From the NCBI GenBank assembly GCA_944326585.1, contig CALVEN010000001.1, positions 248,001 through 312,000 of the forward strand: DNA of 64,000 bases, in the 5' to 3' direction. This DNA comes from Candidatus Gastranaerophilales bacterium. Lineage in GTDB: Bacteria > Cyanobacteriota > Vampirovibrionia > Gastranaerophilales > Gastranaerophilaceae. The translations under genes were made by a program, and so were the position numbers. Shown here piece after piece: positions 33,946-42,272 of this stretch (the stretch's first letter is position 1; every line of letters starts with the position of its first letter). The notes beneath the pieces are model-generated. The model saw nothing but the letters and a program-made list of their open reading frames with translations. It had not been told where the DNA came from and searched no databases.

Positions 33946-34319
33946 TATTTACCGCCTTCCTTGCCGGTTACAAGCGGCGGTTCCGGAATCTCAATCTCTT
34001 CAGGCGGAATATCTATCTCAAAATATTCAAATCCTTCTTCCGGCTTCAGGGTGGTTTTTTTGTCGGTTATTTTAACGTCAATAATTTTTTCACTGTCAAT
34101 TGTCGTTATAAAAATTTTGGTTTTGCCCTCTTTTAGCGGTGTCAAAATTATTATTTTTTTCTCGTTATCAATTGTATAAACCGGTTTTGCGTCAAGAATT
34201 TCGTTATTTTCAACCGTAATTGACTTTACGATTGAGTTTGAAATTATCATATAATCTTCAAACGCAAGCGCCGGCAGCATACAATTTATTAATAATATTG
34301 TTAACAGAAATTTTTTCAT
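33945..34319 (-). CDS. Secreted pilus/secretin N-domain-like protein within the flagellar operon
   Basis: 124 residues with a signal peptide (MKKFLLTILLINCMLPALAF) and one beta-rich domain resembling the N-terminal pilus-formation/T2SS-T3SS domain (VKSITVENNEILDAKPVY, IILTPLKEGKTKIFI). A proline- and glutamate-rich tail follows. It should be periplasmic. Its place between fliQ and fliR suggests a basal-body-associated role that I cannot name. Confidence 0.65.
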   Translation of the reverse strand: MKKFLLTILLINCMLPALAFEDYMIISNSIVKSITVENNEILDAKPVYTIDNEKKIIILTPLKEGKTKIFITTIDSEKIIDVKITDKKTTLKPEEGFEYFEIDIPPEEIEIPEPPLVTGKEGGK

Positions 34320-34321
34320 AA

Positions 34322-34810
34322 TTATCTTCCGAGTATTCTATTGGTTTCTACAAGATCAGGACGCGGCATCGGAGTCCTTGAGCTTGGCAGGTAGCGCATT
34401 TTTTGTTGACTGTCAATGAACGGAACTTTGCCGGGATTTTTCATAATGTCATTAATTTCCGAATTGTTTTTGAATCGGTCGTTCATTTCACCTGCAAAAG
34501 GCGTTGTGTATTTGTAATAGTCAGATGACAGAACATAGTTTTCATTTTTCGGGACAACGTTAAATGCCAGCGCCATGCCGTCTGTGAAAAGGTTCGTCAA
34601 AATCCTTATAAAACCTACTCCGCCGACAATTATAACCAAAAATACAGCAAGAATTTTCGGCGCGGCAGCAATTGTCTGCTCTTGAACCTGTGTTACTGCT
34701 TGCAGAATACCGACAACCAGACCGATACCGGCAGCAACAAGTACACATGGCATTGATATTGCCAGCATTACCATAAATCCTCTTGCTAAATATTCTATTA
34801 AAGGTTCCAT
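34322..34810 (-). CDS. fliQ: Flagellar export protein FliQ with C-terminal extension
   Basis: A 162-residue protein. The first 90 residues match FliQ, with two helices (MVMLAISMPCVLVAAGIGLV and ILAVFLVIIVGGVGFIRIL) and AVTQVQEQTIAAAPKI between. FliQ is normally about 89 residues; here about 70 extra polar residues follow (KNENYVLSSDYYKYTTPF...TNRILGR). There is no sign of a frameshift. It is an export gate subunit. Confidence 0.9.
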   Translation of the reverse strand: MEPLIEYLARGFMVMLAISMPCVLVAAGIGLVVGILQAVTQVQEQTIAAAPKILAVFLVIIVGGVGFIRILTNLFTDGMALAFNVVPKNENYVLSSDYYKYTTPFAGEMNDRFKNNSEINDIMKNPGKVPFIDSQQKMRYLPSSRTPMPRPDLVETNRILGR

Positions 34811-34818
34811 AATTCTCC

Positions 34819-35460
34819 TTAATTGTAACTTGTAACCAGCCCCTGTACAATCAATGCCCAGCCGTCAACCGCAATAAATATCAAAAGTTTAAACGGAAGT
34901 GATATAATCGTCGGCGACAGCATAAACATACCGAGTGCCAGAAGTATATTTGCCACCACAAGGTCTAATACTATAAACGGTACAAATATTATAAATCCGA
35001 TTTCAAAAGCTGTTTTTAATTCACTTATGATATATGCCGGCGCAACCTGCCATATAGTGATTTCTTCCGGCGATTTTGGCGGTGTTTTTTGCGATAATTC
35101 CACAAAAAATGCCAGATCGGACTCACGTGTCTGTTTCATCATAAATTCTTTTAAGGGTTTTGAGCCTTCGCTTATCGCCTCAATCATATTTTGATTTTTG
35201 TGGTACGGAACAGACCCGAGCTCATACATTTTGGAAAAAGTTGTTCCCATTGTATAAAACGTCAGAATCATTGCAAGCCCGATAATTACGATAGACGGCG
35301 GAACCTGCTGGGTTCCGAGTGCTGTCTTTAGCATTGAAAATACTATGACAAATCTTAGAAAACTTGTCATACAGCAAAAGACAAACGGTATAAGCGAAAA
35401 TACCGTCATAACTATCAGTAATTGTAAAACCGGGTTTATATCTTTTAAAACTGTATCCAT
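34819..35460 (-). CDS. fliP: Flagellar export protein FliP
   Basis: A 213-residue membrane protein. FLRFVIVFSMLKTALGTQQVPP is the family hallmark, followed by SELKTAFEIGFIIFVPFIVL and a terminal MFMLSPTIISLPFKLLIF helix pair. FliP usually has a signal peptide; here the N-terminus is short and starts directly with the first helix, which is common in non-proteobacterial members. It is co-transcribed with fliO upstream and fliQ downstream with 8-9 bp gaps. Confidence 0.93.
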   Translation of the reverse strand: MDTVLKDINPVLQLLIVMTVFSLIPFVFCCMTSFLRFVIVFSMLKTALGTQQVPPSIVIIGLAMILTFYTMGTTFSKMYELGSVPYHKNQNMIEAISEGSKPLKEFMMKQTRESDLAFFVELSQKTPPKSPEEITIWQVAPAYIISELKTAFEIGFIIFVPFIVLDLVVANILLALGMFMLSPTIISLPFKLLIFIAVDGWALIVQGLVTSYN

Positions 35461-35469
35461 TTTATATCC

Positions 35470-35832
35470 TTATATTTGATTGATTTTTTTGAGCATTTCT
35501 TTAATAACCGGCTTTTGCGGGAAATCCACGATTACAGGCAAATCTTCCGCATCCGGTTGTTTTTCAAAACGCTGAGGCTTTGAATTGTCGTCGAGTTTTG
35601 AGATTAAGTTTGTTTTGTCGACATCAGATGCTATTAAAAATCTTTCATTGCCTGCGCGTACTATATATAAATTTTTACGGGGTGCAAGGCTTATACATTC
35701 TTCAATGCCTAAAAATTTTGACTTATTGTTTGTGTTTCCGTTTGCGAATTTTTTGTATACAAAAAGCGCAAAGCAGATTAAACCGAGCATTGCCATTGTA
35801 TAAACAGTAAAATTTGCTATATATCCTCCCAT
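35470..35832 (-). CDS. fliO: FliO-like flagellar assembly protein
   Basis: A 120-residue protein: one transmembrane helix (FTVYTMAMLGLICFALFVYK) and a cytosolic domain with ISLAPRKNLYIVRAGNERFL, the typical FliO pattern. FliO helps assemble FliP rings. Position directly upstream of fliP supports the call. Confidence 0.82.
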   Translation of the reverse strand: MGGYIANFTVYTMAMLGLICFALFVYKKFANGNTNNKSKFLGIEECISLAPRKNLYIVRAGNERFLIASDVDKTNLISKLDDNSKPQRFEKQPDAEDLPVIVDFPQKPVIKEMLKKINQI

Positions 35833-35844
35833 AAGCCTTACTCC

Positions 35845-37014
35845 TTAAATATCTTCATCATCAAGTTCAAAGTCGCTGTAGTCAAATTCTTCATCTTGTT
35901 GATCTGCCGCCGGTGTTTCATCTTCGGTTTCTTCCGGTACGGTTTCATCTGCCGGCATGGTTTCAAAATCATCTGCCACAGCGGATACATTTTCTTTTTG
36001 CTGGGCGGTAACTTCGGATATTTTGACGCCGTATCTGTCGTTTACTATCACAAGTTCTCCGCGGGCAATAATTTTATCTTCAACTTTTAAAGTAACTTTG
36101 TTGTCATATATTGAGGTTAAATCAACGACCATTCCGTCCTCAATATTTTTTAGGTCTCCGAGAGTTATTTTGACAGGATCAAATTCAGCAGTCATCTCAA
36201 CTTCAATGCTGTCCCATAAATTGTTGGCTCCCATATTATTTCCTCCGTTATTCTCATCTGTCGGTGTTATTAAGCCCAGATTCGGGTTTAATTTTATTTC
36301 TTTTTCATAATCATCTATAATAAGCGTCATTTTTTTTGTATTGCTGTTGTCAAAAACCACAATATCTTCAGTATCCAGACTTTTTAAATCATACATTGAA
36401 AATTTTGTGGACCCTATTTTTATTTTGACGTCAAGCGTGCTTGTTTTGAAAGTGGTATTGTCAAATTTTTCGCCTTTTGAAGTTATTGTATCCGGGTTCA
36501 AAAGTGCTGCAGGCAATGATACAATGAATTTTCCGAATTTTGGTTCATCAATATCTTTGATAATAAAAGTCAAATGTATTACGTCAAAGTTGGTTCTTCT
36601 TAATTCAGTCGGCGGCGGGGGGGATAAGAACTGTGACGTCATGTTAAACATGTAATCATTAAAAGATGTTATGATTTTAGCTTCCAAATCGGTCATTCTG
36701 TTCAAATTGAATGATCTGTTCGGTTTGCCTAAAACTCTGTCCAAAATTAGGGAGATAGCTTTTTCAGAACTTCTGAAAAACATATCATATTGTTTGTCAA
36801 TTCGTATTTTGGTGACAAAGTAAAAATCTTTATCCATTAAAACGTTAATATTTTTGCTTATCCCTATCAGTGCGAATTTGAATCCGGGTAAAAAGAATTC
36901 ATCACAGGATTTTTGCACGACAGGCGGAAAGGTATTCTTGTACCAGTCATATTGTACGTATAATTCTTTTGAATTTATTGAATTTATAGTCTGAGTACTC
37001 ATATCCTGCCCCAT
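35845..37014 (-). CDS. Fused C-ring protein with two SpoA (FliM/FliN, SctQ-like) domains
   Basis: A 389-residue protein. The N-terminal 180 residues are FliM-middle-like. SpoA domain 1 is at about 191-240 (TLDVKIKIGSTKFSMYDLKS), SpoA domain 2 at about 269-335 (IEVEMTAEFDPVKITLGDLK) and resembles FliN. An acidic tail (about 345-389) follows. Classical flagella use separate FliM and FliN; tandem SpoA in one chain is the SctQ/YscQ/HrcQ arrangement. The start could be ATG 37014 or 37002. It is the first gene of the operon. Confidence 0.8.
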   Translation of the reverse strand: MGQDMSTQTINSINSKELYVQYDWYKNTFPPVVQKSCDEFFLPGFKFALIGISKNINVLMDKDFYFVTKIRIDKQYDMFFRSSEKAISLILDRVLGKPNRSFNLNRMTDLEAKIITSFNDYMFNMTSQFLSPPPPTELRRTNFDVIHLTFIIKDIDEPKFGKFIVSLPAALLNPDTITSKGEKFDNTTFKTSTLDVKIKIGSTKFSMYDLKSLDTEDIVVFDNSNTKKMTLIIDDYEKEIKLNPNLGLITPTDENNGGNNMGANNLWDSIEVEMTAEFDPVKITLGDLKNIEDGMVVDLTSIYDNKVTLKVEDKIIARGELVIVNDRYGVKISEVTAQQKENVSAVADDFETMPADETVPEETEDETPAADQQDEEFDYSDFELDDEDI

Positions 37015-37203
37015 AAATACAATAGAATATTATTTTTTACTTCACATCAATCATTTAATGGATATTTGATTAATGTCCAGCTTAAAAATTGTTAATTTTT
37101 GTTACAAATTTAGCGCATGAATTTAAAGATTTATACACAAAATGTCGTAACCCAACATGTATACAAGGATTTTGTTACTAAAGTTACGAAAGGAAAATCG
37201 AGT

Positions 37204-38940
37204 ATGGGACTCGCGGCATCACAGGCCAGATTATTAACCATCACAGCGCGTAAATCCGACTGTGAGTTTCAATCCATGCGCTATTCACATCAAAAAATAG
37301 CGTTGTCCCGTGATCTTGCGAATTTATCAAATGAGTATCAGAATTCATTAGACAAAACAAAATTAGTTTACGATTTTTACGGAACAGGTGATGAAACAAC
37401 AGCATTAAGCTATGGTTTGATGATGACGCCGTCGGAGATGAACGGATATTTACCGATATTGGCAACTGATGCATCAGGCAAAGCAGTATTAAGCAGTCAA
37501 TATGCGGCAGCGGCAAGAGCAGCTGGTATTCCTCAGGAGGGCTTAGGGTGCTTGCCGTCAAGTGATGTAAGAAACAGATTTTTACAAGGTATGGTCGACA
37601 GCGGTTTAATAACTCAAGCTGCAGCAGATACATATATGGGAATACAGTATGCTCAGACAATGGGTGTCGGAACAACAGATCTTGTGACAACAGAAGTCCA
37701 GCAGATGACGTTGGAACAATTGTTGGATTATTATGATGAAAATACTGATCTTACGGCGACACCTGGTACATTTAGCAAGGAAGAATGGAAAACTATATTA
37801 AATGAAGATAACAACAGAGTTCGTGGTATACAATTACGTAGCGGGAATTTAGGAGAAGATGCCGATACTGTTGATTCTGCTACCTTTACTCTTAGTGATA
37901 TACTGAAAGGAAACTATAGGCTTGTAACCAGTTTGAACTATAAACAGACAGACGGTAGAAATGGGGCTATAGAATCTGTTGCGAATAATATAGCCAACCT
38001 TGATATTTGGGAATGGATGTTCAATGAATTTGAATCATTATTGAGTGTTGCGGGTAACTCAGGTATTGAAAGAGCATTTCAGACCGCTAAAGCAAAGACA
38101 CAAGCTTTGTTAAGTGCTGACAATTTAGCATTATGGGCCGGCGGTGATACAAAAGAAGACGGGCAAAACGGTTTTAAAGGCGTAATGGATACGTTGGACG
38201 GTGTCAATTCAGGCTACGACGGTTCCTGGTGGCAAAATAAAGGACACCGTTATGAAGCTGTATATTCCAATACGGATTATATCGGTATTTGTGTCCAGAA
38301 AAACTCATTGCCTAATGCAAATAAATGGCATAGGGCAGATGGTGTTGCTATAAACATAACTAATATTGCCAAGGCGTTTTTGACATATTTTGCAATCGAA
38401 ATGGAAGGTGTAGGACATTCAAAATATGAAGTTTCCGAGAAAAATAGTGATAACGGAAGCCGTACGGTTAAAGACAGTAATTTGATAGATCTTGATGATG
38501 ATTTCTTATTTGATGTAGTTGTTAATACAGGCATAAATACAGATCAGGCATTAATATCAGGATTTTATGATTCAATCTTTAACCAGATATGTTTGCGCGG
38601 CTGGACAGAGAATAATCAGGTTTTGGATAATGATTATTTGCAGGAAATGTTAAAAACAGGCAAATTATTCCTGACAACTTGTGCGGATGACGGATATTAT
38701 TATCAGGGTAATTATGCAACGAATACATATGTTCGCGAAATAACGGATGACGAGGCAATAGCCAAGGCAGAAGCAAAATATAATACTGAGAAACAGAAAT
38801 TAAATCAAAAAGAAGAAATATTAGACTTGAAGATGAAAAATTTAGATACGGAGATATCATCACTGACAACTGAATACGATACGATAAAATCCGTAATCTC
38901 CAAAAATATTGAAAAATCTTTTAAACGCTACGATGCATAA
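37204..38940 (+). CDS. Large protein with conserved N/C termini, candidate flagellar/export-associated protein
   Basis: About 578 residues from ATG 37204 (MGLAASQARLLTITARKSDC); GAAAGGAAAA precedes it and the paralogue at 44339 starts in the same context. A longer frame starts at 37117. The N-terminal about 45 residues and the C-terminal coiled coil (LDLKMKNLDTEISSLTTEYD to NIEKSFKRYDA) are shared with 44339-45364, and the C-terminus also with 55257-55580; the middle (about 450 residues) is unique. This pattern, conserved helical ends and variable centre, is what flagellar axial proteins show. It sits divergently next to the C-ring/export operon. Identity is inference. Confidence 0.7.
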   Translation: MGLAASQARLLTITARKSDCEFQSMRYSHQKIALSRDLANLSNEYQNSLDKTKLVYDFYGTGDETTALSYGLMMTPSEMNGYLPILATDASGKAVLSSQYAAAARAAGIPQEGLGCLPSSDVRNRFLQGMVDSGLITQAAADTYMGIQYAQTMGVGTTDLVTTEVQQMTLEQLLDYYDENTDLTATPGTFSKEEWKTILNEDNNRVRGIQLRSGNLGEDADTVDSATFTLSDILKGNYRLVTSLNYKQTDGRNGAIESVANNIANLDIWEWMFNEFESLLSVAGNSGIERAFQTAKAKTQALLSADNLALWAGGDTKEDGQNGFKGVMDTLDGVNSGYDGSWWQNKGHRYEAVYSNTDYIGICVQKNSLPNANKWHRADGVAINITNIAKAFLTYFAIEMEGVGHSKYEVSEKNSDNGSRTVKDSNLIDLDDDFLFDVVVNTGINTDQALISGFYDSIFNQICLRGWTENNQVLDNDYLQEMLKTGKLFLTTCADDGYYYQGNYATNTYVREITDDEAIAKAEAKYNTEKQKLNQKEEILDLKMKNLDTEISSLTTEYDTIKSVISKNIEKSFKRYDA

Positions 38941-38941
38941 T

Positions 38942-38968
38942 AAAAAATCCCCATTTCGGGGATTTTTT
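38942..38968. terminator. Bidirectional terminator
   Basis: AAAAAATCCCC-ATTTC-GGGGATTTTTT between converging genes. Confidence 0.88.
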
Positions 38969-38969
38969 A

Positions 38970-39797
38970 TTACATACCTGATACATCCGGCAGGTCAATA
39001 CTTTTTAAACGCTGTTCAATTCGTCTGTACCATTTTAGATGCTGTTTGAAAAGTATTTTGTATTCTCCGAGTTCACCTGTTGAAATATCTTTCATCTGGT
39101 GGTCGCAAACTTCTTCCATTGACCTTTCAAGCAGATGCGTGAATTCTTTTCTGTCAACCTTAGGATCGGTTAATTCTATTCTTTTGCCGAATTCCACAAG
39201 AACTTCCGGACGGTTATCTCTTAAAAAACAATAATCAATGGATATTGGTATAAGGTTAACTTTGCCGTATTTTTTTACTGCATTTTGTGCAATATAAGCA
39301 AGCCCGGTTTGAAATTCTATAGGTCTGAAATGCGGAGGGCGTATGATACCCTGCGGGAATATAAATAAAATATTTCTTAAATCTTTTAACAATTCTACCG
39401 AATATTTTAAAGCTTTCATCGCGGATTGCGGTGACTTTTTGCAAACGGAATATGCTCCGCCGCGTCTTAAAAGCGGAAATCTGTTTAATTCTTCAACCAT
39501 CAGGCGTATTTCTTTATGGCAGATTCTGTGTGAAATATTGTATAAAACAATTCCGTCCCACCAGTTGCAGTGTGGTGCAAAAATAATTGTCGGATATTTT
39601 TCGTCACGGTTAAAATAATTTTCGGCATTTTTGTACCGGAAAGCATAGAATCTGTTTTGGAGCATGTTGAAAAAGAACAAACTCGCAATTGTCAACCAGA
39701 ATTTGTTGGTTTTTGCCGGTTTGAAAACTTCGTCTTTGTTGCGAAGCTTTGTAGGTGGTATGTCTGAATATAGATGTTCTTCCGCGATTGCTTTCAT
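38970..39797 (-). CDS. plsC: 1-acyl-sn-glycerol-3-phosphate acyltransferase-like protein
   Basis: A 275-residue PlsC-family acyltransferase. The catalytic HX4D motif is APHCNWWDGI (about residue 75), and FPQGIIRPPHFR corresponds to the FPEGTRS block with Glu to Gln. It probably acylates lysophosphatidate or another lipid at the inner membrane; the Gln variant leaves substrate open. TAAAAT lies six bases before the ATG, another candidate leaderless start. Confidence 0.82.
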   Translation of the reverse strand: MKAIAEEHLYSDIPPTKLRNKDEVFKPAKTNKFWLTIASLFFFNMLQNRFYAFRYKNAENYFNRDEKYPTIIFAPHCNWWDGIVLYNISHRICHKEIRLMVEELNRFPLLRRGGAYSVCKKSPQSAMKALKYSVELLKDLRNILFIFPQGIIRPPHFRPIEFQTGLAYIAQNAVKKYGKVNLIPISIDYCFLRDNRPEVLVEFGKRIELTDPKVDRKEFTHLLERSMEEVCDHQMKDISTGELGEYKILFKQHLKWYRRIEQRLKSIDLPDVSGM

Positions 39798-39895
39798 AAA
39801 ATTATTTTACTCCGACAAAGATTTTAGTGAAACACTTCAAGCTCTGTTTTTAAGAAAACTTTACTAAATATTATATTACTGCGCTTTTTAAAATT

Positions 39896-39924
39896 TTGCA
39901 AGTTTATGCGATTTATATTATAAT
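39896..39924 (+). promoter_or_regulatory. Promoter of the DtxR-family regulator gene
   Basis: TTGCAA (39896-39901), 17 bases, TATAAT (39919-39924), then seven bases to the ATG: leaderless layout. Confidence 0.7.
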
Positions 39925-39931
39925 AAATCTT

Positions 39932-40300
39932 ATGGAAAAATTGTCTAGAAGTCAGGAAGATTATTTAGAAGAAATCTACGTTCAGGTCTTAAAGAATGGT
40001 TTTGCAAAGGTTACTGATATATCTGAAGCACTTAAGGTTAAAAAAGCTTCTGTAACTTCTGCTCTAATACAGCTTTCTTCCAAAGGCTTAATTAATTACT
40101 CTCCATATTCTTCTGTTACTCTCACGTCTGAAGGAGACAAAATCGCGAAAAAAATTTTGAAAAAACATAAAGTTTTGTGCGAATTCTTTGGTGAAATATT
40201 AAAACTTGATAATGCAGCGGAAATTGCTTGTGCGGTTGAGCACCTTATTTCTGATAAAAATTTAGATAAAATTAATAAGTTTGTCACTAATTTTAAATAA
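39932..40300 (+). CDS. DtxR/IdeR-type iron-dependent regulator (short form)
   Basis: A 122-residue protein: winged helix (SRSQEDYLEEIY to VTLTSEGDKIA) and the helical dimerisation/metal domain (about 65-120); no SH3-like third domain, as in MntR. Metal ligands align: the ED..E pair of the first helix, KKH (about 77) and CAVEH, where MntR has E but DtxR/IdeR has C in the C..EH motif. The Cys suggests iron rather than manganese. I chose the ATG at 39932. Two DtxR-like palindromes lie between it and the next gene, an obvious target. Confidence 0.85.
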   Translation: MEKLSRSQEDYLEEIYVQVLKNGFAKVTDISEALKVKKASVTSALIQLSSKGLINYSPYSSVTLTSEGDKIAKKILKKHKVLCEFFGEILKLDNAAEIACAVEHLISDKNLDKINKFVTNFK

Positions 40301-40324
40301 AAAATTGTTGTATCTTAAATACTA

Positions 40325-40353
40325 TTGACAAACAGAAATTCTTTTGATAAAGT
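40325..40353 (+). promoter_or_regulatory. Promoter overlapped by metal-regulator operators
   Basis: TTGACA (40325-40330), 17 bases, TAAAGT (40348-40353). The operator palindrome begins inside the -10 box, a classical repression layout. Confidence 0.6.
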
Positions 40354-40389
40354 TAGACTTGTCTAACAAATAAGTTAGATGTGACTAAC
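40352..40389 (+). promoter_or_regulatory. Tandem DtxR-like operators
   Basis: GTTAGAC-TT-GTCTAAC (40352-40367) is a perfect 16-bp palindrome, and GTTAGATGTGACTAAC (40374-40389) is an imperfect copy with centres 22 bp apart, the spacing of two helical turns. The pattern resembles TTAG...CTAA sites of DtxR/MntR regulators, one of which is encoded directly upstream. Confidence 0.75.
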
Positions 40390-40401
40390 TAATATCGAGG
40401 G

Positions 40402-41409
40402 ATGATGAAAATACAGACACTTGCCAAATATGTGGATCAGCCGCTTGTAATAAATAAACTTAATAACCGGATACCAAAACTTCTAATCGGATCAGGTTCT
40501 GCAATAGCTGTTTATGATGCTTATAAACACAGAAACAGCAAACATAAGAAAAATGAACACAGGTTATTAAAAAACGGCATTATAGCTGCATCAATAATAG
40601 GGTCTACTCTGGCTGCAGTTAAAAAATTTAAACTTATAGAAATTGAACCTGCCTCAAAAATTATTCAAGAGCAAACAAGAGCAGTTGACGAATATATTCA
40701 AAAAACAAATTTAACCGATAATATTTTACTGTCTATACTTAATAAGTCTAAGAGAAACCACCTTTCCTTGGACGAGGTTCCGGTTCTGTTTGAAAAGTTG
40801 AAAGATGATTCAAACAGAGCCGTTTTATTTAAGACATTATTTTCGGAAAATAAAAATTTAACTTCCTCAGAAATTTTTTCGGAGATAAAAAGGCTTTCTA
40901 CTTTGGGGGCAGTACCTGTTGCAAGCGGTCTTGCAGGGGGTATTATCGCAGATACCGTGACAGGCACATCTTCTTTAAAGAAAAATGCAAATAAGATAAA
41001 AGAAGGATTTTATCAGTATTTTGCAAATATCTTTTTGTGTAATGTCGGAGCGGGAGCTGCACTATATGGAGCCGAAAAATTACATCAAAAAGGTGTCATA
41101 AAATCCTTAACACCTGCGAAAAAGCTTGTGACAATACTTGCAGGGATTACTGCAACCGGTATTGTCGGCGGAAGTTACATTGCAAATTTTTTGAGTAAAA
41201 AAATAATTAACCCGTTATTCGGTCAGAAAAAGGAAAAGGGTATATATTCCGAAAGAAAGCCTGAGCCTTTGGATATTGCGCTTCATGCTGATGATATAGC
41301 AACGGCAGGTGTGTTGTCCGGTGTAAAATGGATTGAACCGATGCTTCCTGTAATGTATTTTATATCAGGTTTCAGAGCCGGAACCGGGTATCGTAATGTT
41401 AACAATTAA
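40402..41409 (+). CDS. Putative metal-regulated membrane protein, unknown family
   Basis: A 335-residue protein with several hydrophobic segments, among them LLIGSGSAIAVYDAY (about 27), NGIIAASIIGSTLAAV (about 58), GAVPVASGLAGGIIADTV (about 172), FLCNVGAGAALYGAE (about 210) and LAGITATGIVGGSYIANFL (about 250), and Lys-rich loops. There is no family I recognise. GAGGG precedes the ATG-ATG start. Its promoter carries two DtxR-like operators, so it is likely iron-repressed, and a cobalamin riboswitch operon follows. Transport or storage linked to metal is possible but unproven. Confidence 0.65.
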   Translation: MMKIQTLAKYVDQPLVINKLNNRIPKLLIGSGSAIAVYDAYKHRNSKHKKNEHRLLKNGIIAASIIGSTLAAVKKFKLIEIEPASKIIQEQTRAVDEYIQKTNLTDNILLSILNKSKRNHLSLDEVPVLFEKLKDDSNRAVLFKTLFSENKNLTSSEIFSEIKRLSTLGAVPVASGLAGGIIADTVTGTSSLKKNANKIKEGFYQYFANIFLCNVGAGAALYGAEKLHQKGVIKSLTPAKKLVTILAGITATGIVGGSYIANFLSKKIINPLFGQKKEKGIYSERKPEPLDIALHADDIATAGVLSGVKWIEPMLPVMYFISGFRAGTGYRNVNN

Positions 41410-41419
41410 ACACAAATGT

Positions 41420-41448
41420 TTGACATGAATTTCAGGTTATTTTAAGAT
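41420..41448 (+). promoter_or_regulatory. Promoter of the cobalamin riboswitch operon
   Basis: TTGACA (41420-41425), 17 bases, TAAGAT (41443-41448). The expected transcript start near 41455 coincides with the 5' end of the riboswitch. Confidence 0.65.
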
Positions 41449-41454
41449 TTTTTT

Positions 41455-41585
41455 AAGAGGAAATGGTGTGAACATCTCCAGCTGTAGCCGCAACCGTAAA
41501 AGCCGGAACACTCATAAATACTGTCCACGTGCTGTTGGAAGTATAAGTTGTCCTCTTATTCGTGTTCAAAAAAGAGGATTTTTTA
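41455..41585 (+). ncRNA. Cobalamin riboswitch with overlapping hairpin expression platform
   Basis: The core matches the cobalamin aptamer: GGAAATGGTGTGAACATC, then CCAGCTGTAGCCGCAACCGT, and later GTGCTGTTGGAAGT (compare CGGTGGGAAGTC in E. coli btuB). TCCTCTT (41551-41557) can pair with AAGAGGA at the 5' end (41455-41461) or with AAGAGGA at 41572-41578, which is followed by six T and includes the Shine-Dalgarno of the next gene. The two pairings exclude each other. The canonical B12-box hairpin was not found, so it may be a compact (class-II-like) type. Confidence 0.8.
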
Positions 41586-42272
41586 ATGCACTTGTCAACG
41601 GTACATACGCAAAACGCCAGAGTCGGAACTTGTCCTCATGGTTTACCTATGGGCGCGTGTCCGATTTGTAACGGTATGTCAGGCGGCGGTGCCGCTAAAA
41701 AAGCTGATTTTTCAGCAAAACCCGGCGAAATGAGCTGGAATGAATGTGCGGCAATAGGTGCATTCTTAAAAGCTCAAAAAGCGGCGCAGCAAGCCAGAGA
41801 AGCTGATTTTCAAGCACATTTGCAAGCGCTTCAAAAATTTCAAAACACAATGGCAAATGCTGCTCAAAGGGCAGCTCAATTCGCTCAAATGGTTCAAAAT
41901 TCCATGCCGCCGATTATTGCCAAGCCTCTTGGTTTTGTTATGAATAATATTGTTGCTAATGGACTTAATATGATTAGAAATCTGCCGCAGACAATATCAA
42001 ATTTTGTACAAAATTTTTCTCAAAAGCTTGCTGATATTGCGGACAAATTAACTGCCGTATACGGTGAATTAAAAGCTGCCGTGCAAAAGAAAGTATCAGA
42101 AACCTTTAATGAAATTAAAAAGAAGATAAAATCAATTTTCAAAATTTTTGAGCCTTTAGACACGGACGATGAAGACAAAAAGGTTGAAGAGGCAAAACGA
42201 ACTTTTGAATTAAAAACCTTTATACATAAACTTTACAAAAAATTAAAAGACGGTGATAAAGATGAACGTTAA
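41586..42272 (+). CDS. Riboswitch-controlled protein with CPHGxPxGACPIC metal motif
   Basis: A 228-residue protein starting MHLSTVHTQNARVGTCPHGL; residues 15-27 form CPHGLPMGACPIC, a probable zinc or other metal site. The rest is helical, Ala/Gln/Lys-rich, without signal peptide (AAQQAREADFQAHLQALQKF), ending in a basic/acidic coiled coil. The ATG lies seven bases after AGAGGA, which is sequestered in the riboswitch hairpin. No family is recognised. It is first of three co-directional genes (overlap 11 bp with the next), so it is cobalamin-controlled together with them. Confidence 0.75.
   Translation: MHLSTVHTQNARVGTCPHGLPMGACPICNGMSGGGAAKKADFSAKPGEMSWNECAAIGAFLKAQKAAQQAREADFQAHLQALQKFQNTMANAAQRAAQFAQMVQNSMPPIIAKPLGFVMNNIVANGLNMIRNLPQTISNFVQNFSQKLADIADKLTAVYGELKAAVQKKVSETFNEIKKKIKSIFKIFEPLDTDDEDKKVEEAKRTFELKTFIHKLYKKLKDGDKDER

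Noticed and set aside
36617-36623. G7 run in the C-ring gene as another phase switch
   Set aside because: It encodes a Pro run in the middle of the gene, is short, and has no leader architecture.
41468-41671. Cysteine-rich open frame of 67 codons
   Set aside because: It lies on the cobalamin riboswitch and the start of the next gene in another frame; it has no ribosome-binding site of its own.
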